Of a DNA stretch of 46,800 nucleotides, positions 1 to 8,458 are shown piece by piece. Location: contig JAFWXS010000019.1 in NCBI GenBank assembly GCA_017517925.1, positions 1-46,800 of the forward strand. The letters are read 5' to 3'. Under the pieces are notes generated by a model. That model saw only the letters and a program-made list of their open reading frames with translations. It was not told the origin of the DNA and did no database searches. Both the position numbers and the translations under genes were made by a program. This stretch comes from Bacteroidaceae bacterium. Its GTDB lineage: Bacteria; Bacteroidota; Bacteroidia; Bacteroidales; Bacteroidaceae. The first letter of the stretch is position 1. Each line of letters opens with the position of its first letter.

Positions 1-785
1 ACAATGTGATCAGCTTCAAGGCTCCCTTCGCACGCCGCACCATGACCGAAGCCATCAAGGAATTTACCGGCATCGACATCACCGGCATGGACGAGGCCCA
101 GTTGCGCGACGTGTGCAAGCAGCTTAATATCGAGATTGACGACACCATGGGTAAGGGCAAGCTCATCGACGAGATCTTCGGCGAGTAGTGCGAGGGCAAC
201 TACATACAACCCACCTTCATCACCGACTATCCCATCGAGATGTCGCCCCTCTGCAAGCGTCACCGCGAGAACCCCGAGCTCACCGAGCGTTTCGAGCTCA
301 TGGTCAACGGCAAGGAGCTATGTAATGCCTACAGCGAACTCAACGACCCCATCGACCAGCTTGGCCGCTTCCAGGAGCAGTTGCGCCTGAGCGAGAAGGG
401 CGACGATGAGGCCATGTTTATTGATAACGACTTTGTACGTGCGCTCGAGTACGGTATGCCTCCCACCTCAGGTATGGGTATCGGTATGGACCGCCTCGTG
501 ATGCTCATGACCGGTCAGCAGACCATCCAGGAGGTACTCTTCTTCCCGCAGATGCGCCCCGAGAAGAAGGCTCCCAAAGACCCCGCAAGCAAGTACATGG
601 AGATAGGTATCGCCGAAGAGTGGGTACCCGTAATCCAGAAGGCCGGCTACAAGCTCGTAGCCGACATGCAGGGCGTAAATCCGCAGAAAGTGCATATGGA
701 CATCTGCGGCATAAACAAGAAGTATAAGCTCGACCTCAAGAACCCCACAGTGGACGAGGTGGCAGCTTGGATTGAAAGAATTTAA
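1..785 (+). pseudogene. lysS: Lysyl-tRNA synthetase, 3' part, interrupted by an in-frame TAG
   Basis: This is the C-terminal part of class II lysyl-tRNA synthetase, which charges tRNA-Lys in the cytosol; the 5' part lies outside the window. One frame reads from base 3 to the stop at 783-785, but TAG at 186-188 breaks it between IFGE and [10 protein letters not shown]. Both sides match LysRS without a shift. Downstream are the [11 protein letters not shown] segment, the NAYSELNDP segment and class II motif 3 (GMGIGMDRL), then a C-terminal extension of about 75 residues ending in WIERI, as I recall for Bacteroidetes LysRS. The TAG separates motif 2, upstream of the window, from motif 3, so the short product should be inactive. 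A one-base change from AAG, CAG or GAG would explain it. TAG ends psd, birA, ftsQ and the exonuclease here, so the code is not obviously altered. Sequencing error, a real nonsense mutation with a second copy, or readthrough are all possible. Confidence 0.85.
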
Positions 786-790
786 GTATA

Positions 791-916
791 GGAGGAGTTC
801 GGGAGTCAGCAGTTCAGGAGTTCAGACAATAGCCTTTGCGCAAATTTACGATTATTCATAGTCGAAAGTTTTATCTGAACTCCTGAACTCCTGAACTCCT
901 GAACTCCTGAACTCCA
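791..916. repeat. Inverted repeat with 8-bp tandem units between lysS and gpsA
   Basis: Five tandem copies of the octamer CTGAACTC occupy 875-914. The left side (about 792-826) contains the reverse complement, with AGTTCAGGAGTTCAG at 811-825 pairing with the tandem block. The transcript could fold into a long hairpin with a loop of about 50 bases. The element ends 12 bases before the gpsA start. A related but diverged element lies in front of obgE (30579-30706). Confidence 0.7.
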
Positions 917-927
917 AATATTTATAA

Positions 928-1926
928 ATGGAATTTCCCAAAGGTAAAGTAGCTATAATGGGTGGCGGCAGCTGGGCTACCGCCATTGCCAAAATGGTCC
1001 TCAACAACGAGGATTCTATCAACTGGTATATGCGTCGTGACGACCGCATAGCGGACTTCAAACGCACGGGTCATAACCCTGGATATTTGTCATCGGTGCA
1101 CTTCGACGTCAACCGCATCAACTTCTCTTCAGACATCAATCAGGTCATCAAGGATAGCGACGTGCTCATCTTCGTGACTCCCTCGCCTTACCTCAAGTCG
1201 CACCTCAAGAAGGTGAAGACCAAGATGCACGACAAGTTCGTGGTAACGGCCATCAAGGGTATCGTCCCCGAGGACAACCTCCTCGTGTCGGATTATTTTC
1301 ACAAGGAGTACCACGTGCCCTACGAGAACATCGCCGTCATCGCAGGTCCTTGTCATGCCGAGGAAATCGCCTTGGAGCGCCTCTCTTACCTGACCGTAGG
1401 ATGTTGCGACCGTAACAATGCCCTCAGCTTTGCCAAGAAGCTCAACTGCAGCTACGTGAAGACCACCGTGAGTGACGATGTCATCGGCATCGAATACAGC
1501 TCGGTGTTGAAGAACGTATATGCCATCGCGGCCGGCATCTGCCACGGCTTGAAGTATGGCGACAACTTCCAAGCCGTGCTCATGAGCAACGCGCTGGTGG
1601 AGATGTCGCGCTTCATCGATTTCGTACACCCCATCAAGCGCACGCCGAGCGAATCGGTTTACATGGGCGACCTCCTCGTGACGGGCTACTCGAACTTTAG
1701 CCGCAATCGTGTGTTTGGTACTATGATTGGCAAGGGCTACTCCGTGAAGAGCGCCCAGCTCGAGATGGAGATGGTGGCCGAGGGTTACTATGGCACCAAA
1801 TGTATGAAGGAGATTAACCGCAAGTACCATGTCAACATGCCCATCGTAGATGCCGTATACAACATCCTCTACGAGCGCATCTCACCCGTCATTGAGATTA
1901 AGTTGTTGACAGATTCTATTAGATAA
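928..1926 (+). CDS. gpsA: Glycerol-3-phosphate dehydrogenase (NAD(P)+)
   Basis: GpsA reduces dihydroxyacetone phosphate to sn-glycerol 3-phosphate, the backbone for phospholipids, in the cytosol. The N-terminal Rossmann loop GGGSWA is at residues 12-17. Family motifs follow in order: TAIKGI, GPCHAEE, and the substrate-domain stretch [13 protein letters not shown] with its conserved Lys and a GDN further on. The length of 332 residues is normal. The ATG at 928 places the glycine loop correctly; the upstream 140 bases are a repeat, not coding. It follows lysS and precedes pgi by 22 bases on the same strand, so lysS-gpsA-pgi-HAD probably form one transcription unit. In this window psd and pssA use the same phospholipid pathway. 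Confidence 0.95.
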   Translation: MEFPKGKVAIMGGGSWATAIAKMVLNNEDSINWYMRRDDRIADFKRTGHNPGYLSSVHFDVNRINFSSDINQVIKDSDVLIFVTPSPYLKSHLKKVKTKMHDKFVVTAIKGIVPEDNLLVSDYFHKEYHVPYENIAVIAGPCHAEEIALERLSYLTVGCCDRNNALSFAKKLNCSYVKTTVSDDVIGIEYSSVLKNVYAIAAGICHGLKYGDNFQAVLMSNALVEMSRFIDFVHPIKRTPSESVYMGDLLVTGYSNFSRNRVFGTMIGKGYSVKSAQLEMEMVAEGYYGTKCMKEINRKYHVNMPIVDAVYNILYERISPVIEIKLLTDSIR

Positions 1927-1948
1927 TTATATAAATAAGGTAAATAAG

Positions 1949-3292
1949 ATGAAGAATATCGCATTGAACATCGATAAGACCGCAGGTTTTATCGCCGAAG
2001 GAGCAGTACAAGCATACGCTCCTAAAGTACAGCAAGCATTAGAAATGCTTGAGAATGGTAACGGACTCGGTAACGACTTCTTGGGCTGGCTCCACCTCCC
2101 CTCAAGCATCACCGAAGAGCACCTCAACGACATCCAGGCAACGGCCAACACACTCCGCGAGCTCTGCGATGTAGTGGTAGTAGCAGGTATCGGTGGCAGT
2201 TACCTCGGTGCACGCGCCGTGATCGAGGCACTCAGCAACAACTTCCACTGCTACCTCAAGGGCAACAACCCCGCTGTCATCTACGCTGGTCACAACATCA
2301 GCGAAGACTACCTGTTTGAGCTTACTGAGTTCCTCAAGGACAAGAAGTTCGGTGTCATCAACATCTCCAAGTCAGGTACTACTACCGAGACTGCGCTCGC
2401 TTTCCGCCTGCTCAAGAAGCAGTGTGAGGACCAGCGCGGCATCGACGTTGCCCGCAAGGTTATCGTGGCTGTTACCGACGCCAAGCGCGGTGCTGCACGC
2501 ACGACTGCCGACAACGAGGGCTACAAGAGCTTCATCATCCCCGACAACGTGGGTGGTCGCTTCTCAGTGCTCACTCCCGTAGGCTTGCTGCCTATCGCCA
2601 TTGCCGGATTCGACATCAAGGCTCTCGTGAAGGGTGCTGCCGACATGGAGGCCGCTACCGCTCCCGAGGTTCCCTTCGAGGAGAACATCGCTGCCGTATA
2701 TGCCGCTACCCGTAACGCCCTCTATGCCGATGGCAAGAAGATCGAGATTCTCGTAAACTATCAGCCCAAGCTCCACTACGTATCAGAGTGGTGGAAGCAG
2801 CTCTACGGCGAGTCTGAGGGCAAGGAGAACAAGGGTATCTTCCCCGCATCGGTAGACTTCTCTACCGACCTGCACTCTATGGGTCAGTGGATCCAGCAGG
2901 GCGAGCGCACCATCTTCGAGACTGTTATCTCTGTAGAGAACACCAACCACAGCCTCGTAGTGCCCACCGATGAGAAGAACCTCGACGGCCTGAACTTCCT
3001 CGCTGGCAAGCACGTGGATGAGGTAAACAAAATGGCCGAGCTCGGCACACTCCTCGCACACGTAGACGGTGGCGTTCCCAACCTCCGCATCGTGATGCCT
3101 AAGCTTGATGAGTACTACATCGGTCAGTTGCTCTACTTCTTCGAGAAGGGTTGCGGCGTGAGCGGCTATGTGCTCGGTGTGAACCCCTTCGACCAGCCCG
3201 GCGTAGAGGACTACAAGCGCAACATGTTTGCCCTCCTCGGCAAGCCCGGCTACGAGGCTGAGACAGAGGCCATCAAGGCTCGCTTGAAATGA
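1949..3292 (+). CDS. pgi: Glucose-6-phosphate isomerase
   Basis: Pgi interconverts glucose 6-phosphate and fructose 6-phosphate in glycolysis and gluconeogenesis. The SIS-fold sugar-phosphate loops GGSYLGARA and [10 protein letters not shown] are present, and the family signature [13 protein letters not shown] is intact. The C-terminal part has [22 protein letters not shown]. At 447 residues it matches the shorter bacterial type. The ATG at 1949 lies 22 bases after gpsA. The stop overlaps the ATG of the next gene (ATGA), which suggests translational coupling to the HAD phosphatase. Confidence 0.96.
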   Translation: MKNIALNIDKTAGFIAEGAVQAYAPKVQQALEMLENGNGLGNDFLGWLHLPSSITEEHLNDIQATANTLRELCDVVVVAGIGGSYLGARAVIEALSNNFHCYLKGNNPAVIYAGHNISEDYLFELTEFLKDKKFGVINISKSGTTTETALAFRLLKKQCEDQRGIDVARKVIVAVTDAKRGAARTTADNEGYKSFIIPDNVGGRFSVLTPVGLLPIAIAGFDIKALVKGAADMEAATAPEVPFEENIAAVYAATRNALYADGKKIEILVNYQPKLHYVSEWWKQLYGESEGKENKGIFPASVDFSTDLHSMGQWIQQGERTIFETVISVENTNHSLVVPTDEKNLDGLNFLAGKHVDEVNKMAELGTLLAHVDGGVPNLRIVMPKLDEYYIGQLLYFFEKGCGVSGYVLGVNPFDQPGVEDYKRNMFALLGKPGYEAETEAIKARLK

Positions 3293-4062
3293 GACCAACA
3301 GCCCCCTCTAACTCCCCCAAGGGGGAGGATTTAACGGCAGTCCCCTTCATGTCATCCCCCCTTGGGGGGAATGAGGGGGGCCGCTCTTTGCGTGCCGTTC
3401 TCTTCGACATGGACGGCGTACTCTACAATTCCATGCCCTATCATGCCAAGGCGTGGCATCGCGCCATGGCACAGTTTGGCTACGATCTCCCCGAAGAGGA
3501 GGTATACATGCACGAAGGACGCACGGGAACTTCTACGGTCAACCTTGTGAGCCAGCGTCAGCACGGCACGGAAGTAAGCGGAGAGCGGGTAGCCGAGATT
3601 TATGCGGTCAAGTCCAAGCTATTCAACGAGTTCCCCCCTGCTGAGCCTATGCCCGGTGCGCTTTCCTTGTTGCGCCAGCTCAAGGCACAGGGACTCAAGA
3701 TACTCATCGTCACCGGTTCTGGACAAACCTCGCTGCTCGACCGACTGAACAGCGACTACCCCGGCATCTTCTGCCGCGAACTGATGGTCACCGCCTTCGA
3801 CGTGAAGCGTGGCAAGCCTGACCCCGAGCCCTACCTCATGGGCATGCAGAAGGGCGGCCTCCGCCCTGATGAGTGCATCGTGGTAGAGAATGCCCCCCTT
3901 GGTGTGCGTGCCGCCAAAGCGGCCGGCATCTTTACTATTGCCGTCAATACGGGTCCTCTACCCGACAGTGCCCTGCTCGACGAGGGTGCCGACCTGCTAT
4001 ATTCCTCCATGCAAGCCCTCAGCGATGCGTGGGAAGAGCTCTCGGCTTCGTTCAACAAGTAA
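3289..4062 (+). CDS. HAD-family phosphatase, beta-phosphoglucomutase-like; start uncertain
   Basis: A haloacid dehalogenase superfamily hydrolase likely to act on a small phosphorylated metabolite such as a sugar phosphate. Motif I is [10 protein letters not shown], with the nucleophile and acid/base Asp pair. Motif II is the T of TGSGQTS, motif III is the Lys of [10 protein letters not shown], and motif IV is [16 protein letters not shown]. The cap between motifs I and II is helical, as in beta-phosphoglucomutase. The ATG at 3289 overlaps the pgi stop, but residues 1 to about 33 are translated from a palindromic CCCCCAAGGGGG-type repeat and do not resemble the family. The original start may be TTG at 3388 or ATG at 3349. 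The substrate cannot be read from the sequence; the position after pgi suggests a hexose phosphate. Confidence 0.85.
   Translation: MRPTAPSNSPKGEDLTAVPFMSSPLGGNEGGRSLRAVLFDMDGVLYNSMPYHAKAWHRAMAQFGYDLPEEEVYMHEGRTGTSTVNLVSQRQHGTEVSGERVAEIYAVKSKLFNEFPPAEPMPGALSLLRQLKAQGLKILIVTGSGQTSLLDRLNSDYPGIFCRELMVTAFDVKRGKPDPEPYLMGMQKGGLRPDECIVVENAPLGVRAAKAAGIFTIAVNTGPLPDSALLDEGADLLYSSMQALSDAWEELSASFNK
3300..3382. repeat. CCCCCAAGGGGG-type inverted repeat inside the HAD gene 5' end
   Basis: Two arms of about 28 bases (roughly 3300-3330 and 3353-3382) are imperfect reverse complements, and each has its own palindromic core (TCCCCCAAGGGGGA and TCCCCCCTTGGGGGGA). The repeat is open in the HAD reading frame. 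I recall similar C/G-rich repeats between genes in other Bacteroidales genomes, but could not check this. Confidence 0.65.
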
Positions 4063-4124
4063 GTACATTAACGTGAGTTCGATATAAAGAAAATTCATAA
4101 TATCGCAGTTGCTACATATGTCTC

Positions 4125-4166
4125 ATGTCATGCTGAACACGTTTCTTCGCGTTGCTCAGAATGACA
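4125..4166. repeat. Interspersed TGTCATGCTGAAC repeat, copy 1 (short)
   Basis: The outer ends GTCATGCTGAAC (4127-4138) and GCTCAGAATGAC (4153-4164) are imperfect inverted repeats. It is the shortest of five related elements in the window and lies between the converging HAD and ddl genes. Confidence 0.6.
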
Positions 4167-4178
4167 AAAGAGAGACAA

Positions 4179-4216
4179 TAACAAAAGGGAAAGGCCTAAC
4201 CTTCCCCTTTTGTTAT
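4179..4216. terminator. Bidirectional terminator between HAD gene and ddl
   Basis: The arms 4179-4195 and 4200-4216 pair over 17 bases with one mismatch around a 4-base loop. The A-rich left arm and T-rich right arm give U-rich 3' ends on both strands, which suits the convergent genes. Confidence 0.75.
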
Positions 4217-4237
4217 ATAAATAATCAACGGAAGCCG

Positions 4238-5224
4238 TTACGCGAAACTCTCTTCAATGATTTCCGTCAACACCTCCTTGATGTCGAGTCCTGCGGCACG
4301 CACCTGCTGGGGGATGAAGCTGGTGGCTGTCATGCCCGGCGTGGTGTTGATCTCGAGCAGGTTGAGCTTGTTTCCCTCGGTGATGATATAGTCGATGCGG
4401 ATGATACCGTGACAACGCAGGATGTCGTAGAGCAGCGAGGTGAGCGTACGCACACGCTCGGCAATGCTCTCGTCGATGCGGGCGGGGGTAATTTCCTCGA
4501 CCTGACCGTTGTACTTGGCATCGTAGTCGAAGAACTCGTTCTTGGCCACCACCTCGGTGATGGGAAAGACTACGCTCTTAGCGCGCGTCTTGTAGCATCC
4601 GCAGGTAATCTCGGTGCCCTGCATGAAGGCTTCTATCATCACCTCATCGGCTTCACCAAAGGCTGCCTCCACGGCAGGGAGCAACTCTTCGGGGGTCTTC
4701 ACCTTCGTGGTGGCACAACTGGAACCTCCACAGGTGGGCTTCACAAAGCAGGGCAGGCCCACGGCCTTCACCACATCGTCGGTGGTGATGACATCCTGAC
4801 GGCGCAAGGTCAATGACTCGGCTACGCGCACGCCCAGGCTGCGCAGGTATTGGTTGAGCACAAACTTGTTGAACGTCATGGCCGAGATGAGCGGCGGACA
4901 AGTCGAGTAAGGCATACGGATAAGTTCAAAGTAACTGCCCAGAAGGCCATTCTCACCGGGCGTACCGTGAATGGTGATGTAGGCGTAGTCGAACTTCACG
5001 TGCTCTCCGTTGTGTGTGAAGCTGAAGTCGTTACGGTCGATGGGAGCAGTGGTACCGTCGGGCAACTGCACGTTCCATTCCGTACTGCGTATGATGACAG
5101 TATAGACCACGTAGCGCTCCTTATCGAGGAACGAGGTGATACCCTCGGCGCTACGAAGCGACACCTCGTATTCGCCTGAATCGCCACCGGCTACGATGGC
5201 TATGATGCGTTTGGCTGTTGACAT
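4238..5224 (-). CDS. ddl: D-alanine--D-alanine ligase
   Basis: Ddl joins two D-alanines with ATP to make the terminal dipeptide of the peptidoglycan precursor. It is an ATP-grasp enzyme of 328 residues. The N-terminal domain has AGGDSGEYEVSLRSA and the HGTPGENG loop; the central domain has CFVKPTCGGSSC; the C-terminal Mg site has LLEINTTPGMT followed by the FIPQQVRAAG tail of the Bacteroidetes form. The ATP loop is unusual: most Ddl proteins have GSSFGxSKV where this one reads GSSCATTKV. The ATG at 5224 gives a normal N-terminus. It is the last gene of the rluD-to-ddl minus-strand group. Confidence 0.93.
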   Translation of the reverse strand: MSTAKRIIAIVAGGDSGEYEVSLRSAEGITSFLDKERYVVYTVIIRSTEWNVQLPDGTTAPIDRNDFSFTHNGEHVKFDYAYITIHGTPGENGLLGSYFELIRMPYSTCPPLISAMTFNKFVLNQYLRSLGVRVAESLTLRRQDVITTDDVVKAVGLPCFVKPTCGGSSCATTKVKTPEELLPAVEAAFGEADEVMIEAFMQGTEITCGCYKTRAKSVVFPITEVVAKNEFFDYDAKYNGQVEEITPARIDESIAERVRTLTSLLYDILRCHGIIRIDYIITEGNKLNLLEINTTPGMTATSFIPQQVRAAGLDIKEVLTEIIEESFA

Positions 5225-5248
5225 TTTGATTTGTTTATGTGAATCAGT

Positions 5249-6526
5249 TTACATTGTTACATGCTTAATGCCGCTCGGTATACCACGAATAACCTCTATT
5301 TTATTGGGACAATCGTAGAAAGCCTTTCGATCAACTACAGTCAGTTCAGGAACATAGACACGTTCCAGTTTGGGACAATTCTCTATGGCATAAGCCTCAA
5401 GCCGTTTAGTCCCTTCGGGAAAGTAAATCTCCTTCACGTTCTTGTGATGGTAGATGGTATTCTTGCCTACCGTCTCCATGGGAAGCAGCTCGATGAAGGT
5501 CATTCCGCCAGGAATGTAGTAGAGTTGAGGAGTGTCACCATTTTTCCTGTATACGACCCCCTTATGGTCCATCAGTGCAGGATTGTCTTCATGCACGTAG
5601 ATGGCCTGCAGGTTGCGTCCGAAATCCTTGATGCTCAAATACATCAAATTGGGCTCACCCATTGTCGTGATGTTTTGGCCGAGATAGATCTCCACGAGTC
5701 CTTCGGGAAGGTCTACGCTCGGGTTGAACGAGTTGATGACAAATCCTTCCACGCTATAAGGGACAACGAATGAGGGCCCTTCAGTGGAAACAGCCTTGAC
5801 ATTGAGTCTGCCATCATAGTAATTGTAGACCGCACAGTCATCCTTGAAAATGTCCACATCCGCCTGCGTGGGCTTGAGGTAATCATAATATGCTGTGTAT
5901 TTCATCGACCAGCTTTTGGTCCCATTGGTGGGGTCACTCACATACCAGGTACCATCCGGGCAGCCGTACATCCACGCATGACCAAGATCCATGTTATTGT
6001 AAACGAGGTAGCCATTGACTACTACCGCCGGTATCCCCTGAGTCATGCACATCACCACCATCAGGTTAGAATAGCCCTGACACACGGCAAACCTATTTTT
6101 GAACACATCATAGGCATCATTATTGTAGTATTTATTTTCAGGATTGTTCTGGGGATTGTTGTATTTAACATTCGTATTCACCCAACTACAGATGGCGTCA
6201 TACTTGTCCTTCTCGGTGGTTTTACTCGCTACAAGTTCGTCCGTAAACGTCTTTATCTCTTGATACTGCACATCGGTGATGACGACCGAACCGAGCGAGT
6301 TGATAATCTCAGGTCCTGCGGCAGTGAACAGTGCTTTCAAATTCTGCTGAGGTGTACCATCCAACAACTCTGCATCATCAGGTTCAGGGAAAGCGGGAGC
6401 ACGGTAGTTGTCTACAAATGTTACAGACTCTTGCTGGGCAAGGTTCGCAGCCTCATACTGCTCATTACATGCGGAAAACATGATGCCTGCAGCGGCGAGC
6501 GACAATACTAAAATTTGCTTTTTCAT
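5249..6526 (-). CDS. Transglutaminase-like lipoprotein with leucine-rich repeats
   Basis: A predicted lipoprotein of 425 residues. The signal peptide ends in a lipobox, IMFSAC, with the lipidated Cys at residue 20. A transglutaminase/protease-like core spans about 90-205, with a plausible Cys-His-Asp triad: C149 (CQGYSNL), H183 (GHAWM) and D198 (VSDPTNG). The C-terminal half (about 245-425) resembles BspA/LRR_5-type repeats, for example LERVYVPELTVVDRKAFYDC. Such folds often act as cell-surface cysteine proteases, amidases or binding proteins; the substrate is unknown. It follows the DUF805 gene by 10 bases and precedes ddl by 24, so it is probably co-transcribed with both. Confidence 0.8.
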   Translation of the reverse strand: MKKQILVLSLAAAGIMFSACNEQYEAANLAQQESVTFVDNYRAPAFPEPDDAELLDGTPQQNLKALFTAAGPEIINSLGSVVITDVQYQEIKTFTDELVASKTTEKDKYDAICSWVNTNVKYNNPQNNPENKYYNNDAYDVFKNRFAVCQGYSNLMVVMCMTQGIPAVVVNGYLVYNNMDLGHAWMYGCPDGTWYVSDPTNGTKSWSMKYTAYYDYLKPTQADVDIFKDDCAVYNYYDGRLNVKAVSTEGPSFVVPYSVEGFVINSFNPSVDLPEGLVEIYLGQNITTMGEPNLMYLSIKDFGRNLQAIYVHEDNPALMDHKGVVYRKNGDTPQLYYIPGGMTFIELLPMETVGKNTIYHHKNVKEIYFPEGTKRLEAYAIENCPKLERVYVPELTVVDRKAFYDCPNKIEVIRGIPSGIKHVTM

Positions 6527-6536
6527 AAGTTCGTAA

Positions 6537-7133
6537 TTATTCTATTGTTTCAATTTCTTTTTCGATTTCCATGCTTGGAGCACAGATGTTTACAGGCTCC
6601 ACTTCCTTGGGATTCTCGCCATACTTGTTCGGGCCGGGGGTACTATCGGTACAATACCATACCAAGAGTACAATGCTGTATATCATGTACGGAATGAGTG
6701 TGACGAGCAATGCTATCACCCAAGGAATGAAAGGGACGAACGTGCTATAGTCTACACCCTTGTCAATTGGCACATGTAATGCAATACCAACCAACCAGGT
6801 AACCATCACAGCAACCCATAGAAAACAAAAAATCATCAGACCTCCGTACCACCATCCGCTGCGACCGATATCGTGCAGGCGACGTGTGGATACAGCAAAT
6901 GATGCGATAGCACTGAAGAGATTCCAAATGCCATACGCCATGAGCAAGGGGAACAACAGAAGTACTTTATCCTCGGGAACAAGTTCCATGAGGATAGAGA
7001 AGGGCAGCGCCACAAGGAAGTTAAACAGCGCCCAGTACCAATATTCCGAACGGCGTGCACGGCCGGTAAAGGTAAACGCCTTTGAGAAACAAGTCTTCAC
7101 GGCCTCAACGAAACCCATATTGATTGGTTGCAT
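6537..7133 (-). CDS. DUF805 family inner-membrane protein
   Basis: A 198-residue membrane protein of the DUF805 (YhaH-like) family. The N-terminal signature is FTFTGRARRSEYWYWALFN, followed by about four hydrophobic segments and the central STRRLHDIGRSGWW motif. After the last membrane segment comes CTDSTPGPNKYGENP, typical of the family, and a charged tail. The molecular role of DUF805 is not established. It is the first gene of the DUF805-transglutaminase-ddl run, with a -7-like box upstream at 7168-7177. Confidence 0.88.
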   Translation of the reverse strand: MQPINMGFVEAVKTCFSKAFTFTGRARRSEYWYWALFNFLVALPFSILMELVPEDKVLLLFPLLMAYGIWNLFSAIASFAVSTRRLHDIGRSGWWYGGLMIFCFLWVAVMVTWLVGIALHVPIDKGVDYSTFVPFIPWVIALLVTLIPYMIYSIVLLVWYCTDSTPGPNKYGENPKEVEPVNICAPSMEIEKEIETIE

Positions 7134-7167
7134 AGTCTAACGTTTTTACATGTTTTTTCTATTATTT

Positions 7168-7177
7168 GGCAAATATA
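7168..7177 (-). promoter_or_regulatory. Possible -7 box for the DUF805 gene
   Basis: The minus strand reads TATATTTGCC, fitting the -7 consensus TAnnTTTG. No good TTTG box lies 19-21 bases further upstream, so this is only a candidate. Confidence 0.3.
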
Positions 7178-7244
7178 CACAAACTTTTTCACATCTATTT
7201 ACATCGTCAGCTTTTTGGAGCCTATGATAATATTTTTTTGCTCT

Positions 7245-7328
7245 GTTGAAAAAAAATATCAAGCCTGCGAAAATATTTTTTCAACAAGGTGATAATTTTT
7301 TGTCAAGCCATCAAAAAAGTTTGACAAA
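7245..7328. terminator. AT-rich hairpins after rluD
   Basis: Two A/T-rich inverted repeats lie here: GTTGAAAAAA... pairing with ...TTTTTTCAAC (about 7245-7286) and TTTTGTCAA pairing with TTGACAAAA (about 7303-7328). They lie between the rluD stop and the DUF805 promoter region. The second has T-rich flanks on both strands and could terminate rluD transcription. The rest of 7134-7365 shows no gene. Confidence 0.4.
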
Positions 7329-7365
7329 AAGAAAAAATCCATACCACAGCCCTTATGGCAAAGCT

Positions 7366-8439
7366 TTATCCCTCTGACCTACCCTCTACATAAACGCGCC
7401 AGCGGTCGAGCAGGGCTACCATGTCGGCAGGGAGTTCGGAGGTGAAGAACATCTCTTTGCCTGTGCGAGGATGCACGAAGCCGAGGGTACGGGCATGCAG
7501 TGCCTGGCGCGGACAGGTATCGAAGCAATTGGCCACAAACTTGCGGTACGTGCCCGAAGTGGTGCCCTTGAGTATCTCGTTGCCTCCGTAGCGCTCGTCG
7601 TTGAAGAGCGGATGGCCAAGGTGCTTCATGTGCACTCGTATCTGGTGCGTGCGCCCCGTCTCGAGGATGCATTCCACGAGAGTGACGTAGCCAATACGCT
7701 CCAGTACCTTATAGTGAGTGACGGCATGCTTGCCTATCGTGGGGTCGGTGAAGACGGCCATCTGCAGGCGGTCGTGAGGGTTGCGTGCTATCTGGCTGCG
7801 TATGGTGCCGGTATCCTCCTTCAAGGAACCCCATACGAGGGCATTGTAATGGCGCTTGGTGGTTTTGTTGAAGAACTGTATGCCGAGAGCCGTCTTGGCA
7901 TCGGGTGTCTTGGCCACGACGAGCAGTCCCGATGTATCCTTGTCGATACGGTGTACGAGGCCTACGCCCGGGTCGTTGGGGTCGTAGTCGGGATTGTCGC
8001 GCAAGTGCCATGCAATGGCGTTGACGAGCGTGCCGCTATAGTTGCCGCAACCAGGGTGTACGACCAGTCCGGCGGGTTTGTTGATGACCATGAGGTCATC
8101 ATCCTCGTATACCACATCCAAAGGTATATCCTCGGGGACAATCTCGGTATTGTGGCGCGGGCGGTCCATCATCAAAGTCACGATGTCTCGGGGCTTCACG
8201 CGATAATTGCTCTTCACGGGATTGCCATTCACGTGCAGGAATCCCGCCTCGGCAGCCTTCTGTATGCGGTTGCGCGAAGCATGAGGCAGATGATCTATCA
8301 GGAATTTGTCTACGCGTACCAGCTCCTGACCCTTGTCGGCCACCACACGGAAGTGCTCGTAGAGCGAGGCCTCCTCGTCAATAGAACTGTCCAAGTCGAG
8401 GTCTTCGGAGAGCAAGTCGTCCAGGTCGTCAGTAATCAT
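7366..8439 (-). CDS. rluD: RluD-type 23S rRNA pseudouridine synthase
   Basis: A pseudouridine synthase of the RluA/RluD family that converts uridines in 23S rRNA, with U1911/1915/1917 as the expected RluD sites. The first 35 residues are an acidic extension. An S4 RNA-binding domain follows (about 42-95, VRVDKFLIDHLPHASRNRIQ). The catalytic domain holds HRIDKDTSGLL with the catalytic Asp at residue 166, and RTHQIRVHM near the C-terminus. The length is 357 residues. It lies 19 bases after the PASTA gene, in the same unit. RluC-type specificity cannot be ruled out from the sequence alone. Confidence 0.92.
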   Translation of the reverse strand: MITDDLDDLLSEDLDLDSSIDEEASLYEHFRVVADKGQELVRVDKFLIDHLPHASRNRIQKAAEAGFLHVNGNPVKSNYRVKPRDIVTLMMDRPRHNTEIVPEDIPLDVVYEDDDLMVINKPAGLVVHPGCGNYSGTLVNAIAWHLRDNPDYDPNDPGVGLVHRIDKDTSGLLVVAKTPDAKTALGIQFFNKTTKRHYNALVWGSLKEDTGTIRSQIARNPHDRLQMAVFTDPTIGKHAVTHYKVLERIGYVTLVECILETGRTHQIRVHMKHLGHPLFNDERYGGNEILKGTTSGTYRKFVANCFDTCPRQALHARTLGFVHPRTGKEMFFTSELPADMVALLDRWRVYVEGRSEG

Positions 8440-8458
8440 TCTACAGTTTTTGCATCAG

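Noticed and set aside
1-785. Genome-wide reassignment of TAG
   Set aside because: TAG is the natural end of psd, birA, ftsQ and the exonuclease here, and no other gene has an internal TAG.
875-914. CRISPR array
   Set aside because: The units are 8 bases and directly adjacent, without spacers, and no cas gene is nearby.
1129-1830. Minus-strand open frame of 233 codons
   Set aside because: It is antisense to gpsA and rich in His, Val and Leu without domain features.
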